The position numbers and the translations under genes were made by a program. A model generated the notes under the pieces. It did no database searches. It was not told where the DNA came from and was given only the letters and a program-made list of their open reading frames with translations. Shown here piece by piece: positions 52,041-59,063 of a DNA stretch of 64,000 nucleotides. The first letter of the stretch is position 1. The number at the start of each line of letters is the position of its first letter. Origin of the DNA: Armatimonadota bacterium (GTDB lineage Bacteria; Armatimonadota; Fimbriimonadia; Fimbriimonadales; Fimbriimonadaceae); the NCBI GenBank assembly GCA_027451905.1, contig DAIDHV010000002.1, positions 186,001 to 250,000 on the forward strand. Reading direction: 5' to 3'.

Positions 52041-52557
52041 AGTCTCTCATCACCTGTCAGCCTATCTTGATTCTGAGCTTACAGGATCGGAAATGTTGGC
52101 AATCCGAAGCCACCTTGGCATTTGTCCTCATTGTCGGGCCGAGTTAGAGTCCTTAAAGATAACAAAGAGGGTCTGCGCGGTTGAAGTGCCATCTGCCACC
52201 CCCGGATTTGAAGAAAGGCTTTCGGAAGTGGTTCGGTCGGCTAGGCAAAATGGTCAAGCCCAAGCGTGGCAAAGGTATTTTTCGACGAGTCTCTCGGTAG
52301 CGGTTGCATGTGTCATTGGCCTAGGGGTGTTTACCAGCTACCTTTTCATTAAGCACACCCCTGCCGCCCCCATTAAGCCGGTATCCCCTAGTTCGGTTGC
52401 CCAATCTCAGCCTTCCCTATCAAAAATGCACTTAGTGGATAATCCTGCGCCCAATTCAGGCAGCACAGGGCAAGAAGTTCAACAAGAGAGGGAGTATCTG
52501 GATGGTGCGGATCCTCTATCGGGGCCAGCCAGCGCAATTGCTTATGCGGATAGGTAA
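52027..52557 (+). CDS. Membrane zinc-finger anti-sigma factor
   Basis: 176 residues from the ATG at 52027. MNCFKVSHHLSAYLDSEL and HLGICPHCRAELESL make the zf-HC2 fold with the H-x3-C-x2-C zinc site. A single transmembrane helix (LSVAVACVIGLGVFTSYLFI) is followed by a Pro/Ser-rich outer part. It should hold the sigma factor at the inner membrane until released by proteolysis. Its start overlaps the sigma gene stop by 14 nt, and the next gene starts 14 nt before its own stop. The longer frame from 51961 lies inside the sigma gene. Confidence 0.88.
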   Translation: MNCFKVSHHLSAYLDSELTGSEMLAIRSHLGICPHCRAELESLKITKRVCAVEVPSATPGFEERLSEVVRSARQNGQAQAWQRYFSTSLSVAVACVIGLGVFTSYLFIKHTPAAPIKPVSPSSVAQSQPSLSKMHLVDNPAPNSGSTGQEVQQEREYLDGADPLSGPASAIAYADR

Positions 52558-53527
52558 ACAGTTGGCTGTTGCGGCTGGCTTTGCCGCACTTGCGTGCCGA
52601 TCTAGTGCAGTTGGGTTCTTAGCTAACCTTGATCCTACAGCTTTACTCCGCGGTTTTACCGTGCGTCGAGCCCTCTTTTTGGCACTTGATGATAAACCGA
52701 CCCGCGACATTAAGGCCACCATCTGCATGAAAGAAGGAGACGGCACTTTCCACAAAGCCGAGGTTCTGATGAATACAGAAGGCTTCGAGCGATTGGAACT
52801 CAAAGGTGCGAATGGCACCAAGAAAGTGATTTTAGACAACCTTGATACAAGGACCATTTATGATCCGGCTCGAGGAAAGATAAGCGTAGGGAAATCTCCG
52901 AGAAGCCTAAACGGCGAAGGGAAGAGGATTGAACTGATTTTCAAGAATTACAATGTTGAACTTAAGCGGGTAACCCTGCTGCAAAGGACAGTCCTTAAAA
53001 TTTCGGCAGCGCCAAAGGTCCCTGAACTATCTAAAGTTGACATTTATGTGGATCCCCAATCGGGTTTTGTTTTACAGACAATCTCGACTGGCCCCAACGG
53101 TCACGAGTTCAACTACTACCGAACCTGCTCTTTGACCTACCCAAGCCACATTCCTTCTTATCAGTTTCAACTCATTTCGGCGGGTCCCATTTCAACAAGT
53201 CAGGAACCGGCTCCAAGATTTGTGCAAACCTATGCAGAAGCCAAAAAAATTCTAGGCTATAAGCCGCTAGCCTTCAAGAGCGGTGCGGAAGGATTTGTTG
53301 TTGAAAAGCTCTTTATTTTGGGTCATGCTCACCCCAAAGGGCTGGGAATTCAGCTGACAAATGGATTGGCTCATGCGACGGTTTTTGAGTTCGCTGAATC
53401 GAAAGCTCCGAAGTGGGTTCGATCTGGATCCGGCAAGGATGCGCCGATTTTTAGGAAGGGAATCTACCTAAAAATCTTCTGCCGAGAATCGGCTCCGATC
53501 ATTATTGGCCTGCAAAGAGGGTTCTAA
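52544..53527 (+). CDS. RseB/MucB-like exported regulator of the sigmaE pathway
   Basis: 327 residues from the ATG at 52544. The leader MRIGKQLAVAAGFAALAC ends in an ALAC lipobox, so it should be an inner- or outer-membrane lipoprotein. The next 220 residues have the LolA/LppX-like half-barrel pattern of MucB and RseB (DIKATICMKEG, AEVLMNTEGFERLELKGANG, VDIYVDPQSGFVLQTI), with a smaller domain from about 245 on. In proteobacteria RseB binds the anti-sigma factor and senses lipids or LPS. Position between anti-sigma and HtrA genes supports that role here, though identity is low. A start at 52502 would lose the lipoprotein signal. Confidence 0.72.
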   Translation: MRIGKQLAVAAGFAALACRSSAVGFLANLDPTALLRGFTVRRALFLALDDKPTRDIKATICMKEGDGTFHKAEVLMNTEGFERLELKGANGTKKVILDNLDTRTIYDPARGKISVGKSPRSLNGEGKRIELIFKNYNVELKRVTLLQRTVLKISAAPKVPELSKVDIYVDPQSGFVLQTISTGPNGHEFNYYRTCSLTYPSHIPSYQFQLISAGPISTSQEPAPRFVQTYAEAKKILGYKPLAFKSGAEGFVVEKLFILGHAHPKGLGIQLTNGLAHATVFEFAESKAPKWVRSGSGKDAPIFRKGIYLKIFCRESAPIIIGLQRGF

Positions 53528-53639
53528 AGTCCTACTTCATCATTTTGGGCTGGGAACCGTTTCTATTCTGTCGGCGTTTTTTGGAATTGTAACCTCAATC
53601 AACAGCGCAGTGAACGCTGATGAAGAAACGAGAAAAAAA

Positions 53640-55256
53640 ATGAACACACCCAACAACTTCCAACCCCGAACCTCAGTTTTCAAAAAGAGTTCGCTATGGT
53701 TTCTTGCCGCCGGAGTTGCGCTTGGCGGGGTAGCCGTTGCCACTTTCCACCACATTCCGGTCGCGTCAGACGCCTACGCCCAATCTAGCGGTGGTAATTC
53801 CAGGCTTGCCAGCGTCATCAACCCCAGCAGCCTTGCCACTCTAAAGGCACTAGACGAAGCAAGAATGGAACTTGCTCAAGTTGTGATGCCGTCGGTTGTT
53901 TTGATCAAATCTAGCAACACAGCCAGCGGTCAGATGGGACCAATGGGAGCGGTGCAAGGTGAAGGATCCGGCGTCATTATCCGCCCCGACGGTTATATCA
54001 TCACCAACGATCACGTGGTGAATGGATTCAATAAAGTCACGGTCGAGCTCAAGGACGGACGGTCTTTCCCTGGTCAAGTGATACGATCGGATGCATCAGG
54101 AGATATTGCAGTGGTCAAGATCAACGCCAGCAACTTGCCATCCCTTCCATTTGCCAATAGTTCTTCGGTTGAGCCAGGAGAATCGGTTATGGCAGTTGGC
54201 GCACCGTTCGGTCTGCAGAATACGGTGACATTTGGTCATGTTAGCGCCCTTCACCGTTCGCAGCAAATCCCTGATGAAAGAGCACCTGGCCAAATTCGGT
54301 TCTACCCAGACCTTATTCAGACTGACGCTGCTATTAACCCCGGAAACTCGGGAGGCGCCCTTGTGAACATGGATGGCGAATTGGTTGGAATCAATACCGC
54401 AATTGCCAGCAACGACGGCGCCAGCAACGGAATCGGATTTGCGATTCCTGCTGACGAAGCCCGTTTGGTTTCCGATCTGCTGATTCAGAAAGGAACCGTA
54501 GTTCGCGGATACCTTGATGTTGATCCAGAGCCATTGACGGAGTACAAGGCTTCTCAGCTTGGAGTGAAGCGGGGAGCGTATTTGCGAACCGTGATGAGTA
54601 ATGGGCCAGCCTATGCAGCCGGATTAAGGAATGGCGATGTTGTGACCCAGATTGGAACAACCCCCGTGAGAAATTACATGGATTTACGAAACGCGGGATT
54701 GGAATATCAACCTGGCCAATCGGTTCCTGTGACCTATGTTCGAGATGGGGTCAGCCATACGGTTACTGTGAAGCTGACTTCGGCACCTAAGATGCCAACG
54801 ATGCCCAACCAGGGTCAAGGTGGTCAGATGCCAAGTCCATTTGGAAACGGAAACCCGTTTGGCAACTTCCACATGCCACGTGGATTTCATTTTCAAATGA
54901 ATCCTTTCGGCAATCAACAGCCGCAATCCAATGGGCCGGAGAATCGAACAGGGACTCCAAGGCTTGGTGCGATGGTGACCGCGATTACGCCTGACCTTCG
55001 CAGCCAATTCAATATTCCTAACGACGTCAACGGAGTTGTTGTGACAAGTGTCGACAGCGGATCAGTTGCGGCAAGGATTGGCCTTCAACCCGGCGACGTT
55101 ATTCGTTCGTTCGATGGGAAGACAATCGGCTCCCCTCAAGACCTCATCAACGATGAGAAAGGTATTAAGTGGGGTCAGAATCATTCCATTGACTTTGAAA
55201 GCTGGGGATCTGGCAACGGTAGCTTCAGCGAAAACCGCTTAGACTTCCAATTCTAA
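53640..55256 (+). CDS. degP: HtrA/DegP-type serine protease with two PDZ domains
   Basis: 538 residues from the ATG at 53640. An N-terminal anchor or signal peptide (SLWFLAAGVALGGVAVATF) leads to the trypsin-like domain. The catalytic triad is H125 (TNDHVV), D155 (SGDIAV) and S237 (GNSGG). Two PDZ domains follow, at about 310-390 and 440-530; between them is a Met/Pro/Asn/Gly-rich linker. It degrades or refolds damaged envelope proteins. The longer frame from 53505 overlaps the previous gene and lacks support. It is the last gene of the sigmaE operon and is followed by a strong terminator. The 112-nt gap before it may hold an additional promoter. Confidence 0.92.
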   Translation: MNTPNNFQPRTSVFKKSSLWFLAAGVALGGVAVATFHHIPVASDAYAQSSGGNSRLASVINPSSLATLKALDEARMELAQVVMPSVVLIKSSNTASGQMGPMGAVQGEGSGVIIRPDGYIITNDHVVNGFNKVTVELKDGRSFPGQVIRSDASGDIAVVKINASNLPSLPFANSSSVEPGESVMAVGAPFGLQNTVTFGHVSALHRSQQIPDERAPGQIRFYPDLIQTDAAINPGNSGGALVNMDGELVGINTAIASNDGASNGIGFAIPADEARLVSDLLIQKGTVVRGYLDVDPEPLTEYKASQLGVKRGAYLRTVMSNGPAYAAGLRNGDVVTQIGTTPVRNYMDLRNAGLEYQPGQSVPVTYVRDGVSHTVTVKLTSAPKMPTMPNQGQGGQMPSPFGNGNPFGNFHMPRGFHFQMNPFGNQQPQSNGPENRTGTPRLGAMVTAITPDLRSQFNIPNDVNGVVVTSVDSGSVAARIGLQPGDVIRSFDGKTIGSPQDLINDEKGIKWGQNHSIDFESWGSGNGSFSENRLDFQF

Positions 55257-55266
55257 GTCAACGCAG

Positions 55267-55304
55267 AAAGGGGCTGTCTCTTCGGAGGCAGCCCCTTTTT
55301 TTTA
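55267..55304 (+). terminator. Rho-independent terminator of the sigmaE/HtrA operon
   Basis: A 14-bp stem (55267-55280 / 55285-55298, one G-T pair) closed by a TTCG tetraloop, then a run of eight T. It starts 10 nt past the HtrA stop codon. This is a textbook strong terminator. Confidence 0.95.
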
Positions 55305-55315
55305 TTTCGACAATT

Positions 55316-55700
55316 CCTCTCAACGCTTCGCGATGAAAGGAAGGGAGCCTAAAATTCCCCTTTCTCATTCCTGCAACCACCCCGCCCCTCGCTTTCGCGA
55401 GGGGCACCCCTCCACGGACGGGAATGAGTCCGAGCAATACTGTCTTCCCGTTCCGTCACCGTTAAAACGGGGCCACCTTCCCCATCGGAGATGGGGCAGG
55501 ATAGGAGCTCCTCTTGTTTTTAAACCCAAGAGGTGTTTGCTCTCCATCGCCGACCCTTCCTCTCAACGCTTCGCGATTTCGCGAGGGCACCGCTCCACGG
55601 AGGGGGATGGGTCCGAACAATACTGTCTTCCGCTTCCGTCCCCGCTAAAGCGGGGCAACCTTCCCCATCGAAGATGGGGCAGGATGGGGGAAATCAAGGT
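55316..55700. repeat. Dispersed GC-rich repeat cluster with an internal duplication
   Basis: The word CCTCTCAACGCTTCGCGAT occurs at 55316-55334 and at 55559-55577. Its longer form at 55316-55347 is found inverted at 25328-25359 (32 nt exact). A unit of about 105 nt at 55396-55500 is repeated, with substitutions, at 55580-55684, some 183 nt further on. Each unit has small hairpins such as CCCCATC-GGA-GATGGGG and CCCCGC-TAAA-GCGGGG. No supported gene lies between 55305 and 55779. Confidence 0.8.
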
Positions 55701-55779
55701 GAAGCTGAACCCATTTTGATAGGTAGGACCAGGATCCATATTAAGGGACCCGAATCCACCCAGCATGACGGAGTTCGGA

Positions 55780-56340
55780 TTAAGCCTGAACCGAGCCGCT
55801 AGTTTCTACCACCAACTTATCGGTGTTGAAGCCGGCCTTGGAGGCTTCCGTTCGGATAAGGTGGATGACAGAATCTGGCAATGGCAATTCTTGGATTGTA
55901 TTGGAATCTTGGTCAATAAAAACAAAAGTAGGGATGTTTTTTTCCGCAGCGAGCCGCTTGGGGAAGTATCCTGCAGCGATTCCTACCTTGAAAACAAGAT
56001 CAAGGTCATGTAAAAAATCTAGAATGCGGTAGATGCTAACAACATCAATACGGTTGCCCTCCGCCTTCACTAACTCGTGCACTTGGTAGGCGGTTAATGA
56101 GTAGGTTGCCTTTGCCAAAATCCTTATAACTTGGACTCTTGTGTTGGTGATGCGGAAGCCGTTTTGTTGAATACGTTCTAAAGCAAATTGTTCAAACAGT
56201 GTTTTGGTAACCAAAGCGATACTGTACTCTACTGTATTGACGGTCGGATTGTCTTCCGAATTCTGAAGAAATTGAAAGAAATAAGCGGGAATGGTGAAGT
56301 AGTCTTGCCTGAAAAGCAAAACATTTTTGCAAAAACGCAA
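55780..56340 (-). CDS. Fur-family DNA-binding protein without metal ligands
   Basis: 186 residues in the longest frame. FRITNTRVQVIRILAKATYSLTAYQVHELVKAEGNRIDVVSIYRILDFLHDLDLVFKV is a Fur/Zur winged helix with the typical R-x-T-x-x-R and YR-x-L elements. The C-terminal dimer domain (FPKRLAAEKNIPTFVFIDQDSNTIQELPLPDSV) has no His cluster and no CxxC pairs, so the usual zinc and regulatory metal sites are missing. The only cysteine is residue 4 of the longest frame. The first 50 residues have no Fur counterpart; the true start may be later. It may have become a metal-independent repressor. Single gene, divergent from the small gene at 56455. Confidence 0.8.
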   Translation of the reverse strand: MRFCKNVLLFRQDYFTIPAYFFQFLQNSEDNPTVNTVEYSIALVTKTLFEQFALERIQQNGFRITNTRVQVIRILAKATYSLTAYQVHELVKAEGNRIDVVSIYRILDFLHDLDLVFKVGIAAGYFPKRLAAEKNIPTFVFIDQDSNTIQELPLPDSVIHLIRTEASKAGFNTDKLVVETSGSVQA

Positions 56341-56454
56341 AAAAGTCCTAGGAAAACGTTAAAAAACGCCAACAAGATGTTCGCAATATGATATAGTTCC
56401 TTGAGCCAGTAACGATAGGCACATTTGAACCTATGGAGCTGGCAGAGGGAACCT

Positions 56455-56649
56455 ATGAAGTTTTATAATCTAAAAACTCGATCTCACGTTGATGTTCCGG
56501 ATTCGGACGTAGTTAAAACAAAGATGGAGAGGAAGACATCTCACGGCGTACAGGTGCGATATGCTCTGAAAGCCACCTACAACGGAACACCGCTTTTTAA
56601 GTTTGTCAGCGCTAAGGATTACGAAGCTTTCAAGGGCAAAGAAGGCTAA
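56455..56649 (+). CDS. Small conserved-looking basic protein of unknown function
   Basis: 64 residues from the ATG at 56455, after GAGGGAACCT. MKFYNLKTRSHVDVPDSDVVK is followed by a basic stretch and VRYALKATYNGTPLFKFVSAKDYEAF, a beta-rich pattern. It has no signal or membrane segment. I do not recognise the family; the look is that of a small cytoplasmic nucleic-acid or ribosome-associated protein, which is a guess. Its own ribosome site and a strong terminator 27 nt after the stop show that it is an independent transcript. Confidence 0.75.
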   Translation: MKFYNLKTRSHVDVPDSDVVKTKMERKTSHGVQVRYALKATYNGTPLFKFVSAKDYEAFKGKEG

Positions 56650-56675
56650 AGTCTCTTAGTAACATTTCGAAGTCG

Positions 56676-56714
56676 GAACTGGCGCCTTTATTCAAGGCGC
56701 CAGTTCATTTTTTT
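56676..56714 (+). terminator. Rho-independent terminator
   Basis: Perfect 13-bp stem GAACTGGCGCCTT (56676-56688) / AAGGCGCCAGTTC (56694-56706) with a 5-nt loop, then A and a run of eight T. It ends the 64-residue gene. Confidence 0.95.
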
Positions 56715-56847
56715 TGTGAAGAACCTATCCTTGCCCTCAATTTTGGGCTTCTAGAGCCTCAGCCAGTATCGTGAGCACTATCCTGGAAGAGATCTCCATA
56801 ACAGTTCCAGTGAACAGTCTTGCTGAGAACGCGTTTATGCAAGGCGT

Positions 56848-58245
56848 ATGGCACTCTCAACCGATAAGCAGAAGGCAGCTCACCTCTTAAGAAGGTTCGG
56901 CCTTGGGGCAAGCGAAGCCGAAATTGCCTATTATATGCAAGATGGCCTTGAAGGGGCCATGGACAGGCTTCTTAACTACGAGAATGTGGAAGAAGGCTAT
57001 CCGTTTGATCCCACCGCTTTTGCCAGCAAAAAGGGAACCGTGCTTCCGATAGGGTTGGGGATGTGGTGGACGGGAAGATTGTTAGCAACCCGCAGACCGC
57101 TTCAAGAGAAAATGACTCTCTTTTGGCATAACCACTTTGCCACTAGCATCAGCAAAGTGGGTTCAAGCGGATCGATGTGGAAGCAAAACGAAACTTTTCG
57201 CCGCAATGCGGTTGGGAACTTTCGAACCATGCTTCATGAAGTCGGCAAAGACCCCGCTATGATCTATTGGTTGGACACGGAAACAGACCGCGTCAACAAC
57301 CTCAATGAAAATTTTGCGCGGGAAGTTATGGAGCTGTTTACTCTCGGCATCGGCCATTACACCGAGCACGATATCAGGCAAGCTGCCATGGCCTACACGG
57401 GCTGGGGCTTCCGACGCGATCCTGAATCTAATCGCGGATTTTACTACCCAGAGTTTGTTAACCGGCCCAAGCTGCATGACAACAGCGATAAGACAATTTT
57501 TGGAAAGACAGGAAACTTTGATGGAGACCAAGTGTTAGACATGCTTGCCGATCGAAGGCAGACCGCAAAATTCTTGGTGAACAAACTGTGGACGATGTTT
57601 GTGTATCCCAATCCAGAGCCAGATATTGTTGACCATTTAGCCGACTATTGGCGTGGGCAGAATTTGGAAATCAAGCCGCTGCTAAAAACAATGATGACAA
57701 TGCCAGAGTTTTTCTCGGCAAAGGCAGAACGGGCGGTCTTTAAGAATCCGGTTGATTTTGTTGTGGCTACTGCTAGGCAAATGGGAGTCGGCAATCTAAT
57801 TCCCCAAGACAGCCAGTTGGCCTTGGCGCCACTCGAAGCTCTTCAGGTCACTCGGGTTATCTATTCAACATTAGGAGATCAAGGTATGAAGCTGTTTTTC
57901 CCACCCAATGTGGCGGGTTGGAAGCAGGGCAGGGCGTGGATTAGTTCAGCGACACTTGTCTCTAGAATTGGCTGGGGAGAAGCTTTGTTTGGCCGCTCCA
58001 AGGGGCGCCGCGCTCAGATTTTCTTCAATGCCTATGATGTGTTTAAGTCGGACCTAACGGTATCGGGAATGGTTGATAAATTAGCATCAATCATGGATGC
58101 GCCAATAACGGATTCTAAGCGGAGGGTTCTGATCGAGACTGGTGATCATGCTTCCGGCGGCACCGTGACTCAGGAGAATTTCAGTGACGTGGCTGCAAAA
58201 ATCTCTCAAATCCTTTTTGCTGATCCGGATTTTCAGTTCTGCTAG
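56848..58245 (+). CDS. DUF1800 family protein
   Basis: 465 residues. AAHLLRRFGLGASEAEI at the N-terminus and MTLFWHNHFATS, ENFAREVMELFTLGIGHYTEHDIRQAAMAYTGW and FFPPNVAGWKQGRAWI are the standard run of DUF1800 motifs. The family is uncharacterised; it commonly sits beside a DUF1501 gene and is exported by Tat or Sec. Here no signal peptide is seen and the DUF1501 partner is missing from this locus. It is followed 46 nt later by the Doc-like gene, so they may be co-transcribed. Confidence 0.88.
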   Translation: MALSTDKQKAAHLLRRFGLGASEAEIAYYMQDGLEGAMDRLLNYENVEEGYPFDPTAFASKKGTVLPIGLGMWWTGRLLATRRPLQEKMTLFWHNHFATSISKVGSSGSMWKQNETFRRNAVGNFRTMLHEVGKDPAMIYWLDTETDRVNNLNENFAREVMELFTLGIGHYTEHDIRQAAMAYTGWGFRRDPESNRGFYYPEFVNRPKLHDNSDKTIFGKTGNFDGDQVLDMLADRRQTAKFLVNKLWTMFVYPNPEPDIVDHLADYWRGQNLEIKPLLKTMMTMPEFFSAKAERAVFKNPVDFVVATARQMGVGNLIPQDSQLALAPLEALQVTRVIYSTLGDQGMKLFFPPNVAGWKQGRAWISSATLVSRIGWGEALFGRSKGRRAQIFFNAYDVFKSDLTVSGMVDKLASIMDAPITDSKRRVLIETGDHASGGTVTQENFSDVAAKISQILFADPDFQFC

Positions 58246-58291
58246 TCTGAGTCTCTTCCCGAATCTAGGAAGGAGGATAAACTATACTGAA

Positions 58292-58726
58292 ATGGTTCTG
58301 AGGTACTTCACGGTTCAAGACGCCTTGTGGGCGCACTTTCAAATTGCCAAAAAGGTCCAAGACTTTGATTACAAGACCTTGGAACAAGCAGTGAATGCTC
58401 AATATGTTTTGGGAGACAACGGGATTGACAACCTTGTTGCGCGGGCTGCAAACATCTACAACTTGTTTTGCTCAACTCAGCCGTTTCCGTCTTATAATTC
58501 CCAACTGGGCTTTGTTTTGATGGCTGCATTTTTGAAAATCAACGGCTACGATTTTGTTGAACAAGCGGAAAAGCAGGAATCCTTGGTAACGGGTAGCCCA
58601 AATGGTCTTGATGCGACTCAATTGAAGGGCTGGATTCAGCCAGTTCAGGGCCATGAGCCGGTGAATTTTCCTAGCACAGTTAAGGGCCTTGTGAAGTCAA
58701 TCAATGGGTTGCAAAAAACGGCGTAG
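58292..58726 (+). CDS. Doc/Fic-fold protein with degenerate active site
   Basis: 144 residues from the ATG at 58292, which follows GAAGGAGGAT at a longish distance. The N-terminal YFTVQDALWAHFQIA ... LEQAVNA resembles the opening of Doc (death-on-curing) proteins. QPFPSYNSQ (63-71) followed by AAFLKINGY (78-86) lines up residue for residue with the Fic loop HPFxDGNKR and the helix ending in FLxxNGY. In the loop, His is Gln, Asp is Ser, Gly is Tyr, Lys is Ser and Arg is Gln; only Pro, Phe and Asn remain. AMP- or phosphotransfer is therefore very unlikely. No antitoxin gene is adjacent. It may be a structural or binding remnant. The frame from 58184 overlaps DUF1800 and is not used. Confidence 0.65.
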   Translation: MVLRYFTVQDALWAHFQIAKKVQDFDYKTLEQAVNAQYVLGDNGIDNLVARAANIYNLFCSTQPFPSYNSQLGFVLMAAFLKINGYDFVEQAEKQESLVTGSPNGLDATQLKGWIQPVQGHEPVNFPSTVKGLVKSINGLQKTA

Positions 58727-58755
58727 CTTGCCGCATTGATCACTTGCATTGGTGT

Positions 58756-58830
58756 TGGAGCGGGCGACGAGATTCGAACTCGCGACAGCCTGCTTGGGAA
58801 GCAGGAACTCTACCACTGAGTTACGCCCGC
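58756..58830 (-). tRNA. tRNA-Gly (anticodon CCC)
   Basis: 75-nt minus-strand cloverleaf. Acceptor GCGGGCG/CGCCCGC, anticodon stem CCTGC/GCAGG with loop TTCCCAA giving CCC, T-loop TTCGAAT, discriminator T, CCA encoded. Its translation in the other strand gives the well-known false ORF beginning RATRFELAT. Confidence 0.95.
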
Positions 58831-58860
58831 TCATGTTCCAAACCATTGGTTTTAACAATT

Positions 58861-58934
58861 TGGAGCGGGTGGCGGGAATCGAACCCGCATGGCCAGCTTG
58901 GAAGGCTGGAACTTTACCACTAAGCTACACCCGC
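58861..58934 (-). tRNA. tRNA-Gly (anticodon TCC)
   Basis: 74-nt minus-strand cloverleaf 30 nt from the other glycine tRNA. Acceptor GCGGGTG/CACCCGC, anticodon stem CCAGC/GCTGG with loop CTTCCAA giving TCC, T-loop TTCGATT, discriminator T, CCA encoded. The two genes are probably one transcript. Confidence 0.95.
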
Positions 58935-59063
58935 GCGAAACTTCATTATACACTTGCCAGATCATCAATTTCTAGGCGCGACTACTTAACATAAGCCAAG
59001 GGATCTGTGATCTATTGAACGGCTAGGAATCGAGAACTCTAGGCAAGAATAGGAGGCAATTGG

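Noticed and set aside
55333-55719. 128-residue open frame in the 55-kb repeat
   Set aside because: Its Pro/Arg-rich, internally duplicated product is the translation of the non-coding repeat unit.
58749-58994. 81-residue frame beginning RATRFELAT
   Set aside because: This is the translation of the antisense of two tRNA-Gly genes, a known false ORF.
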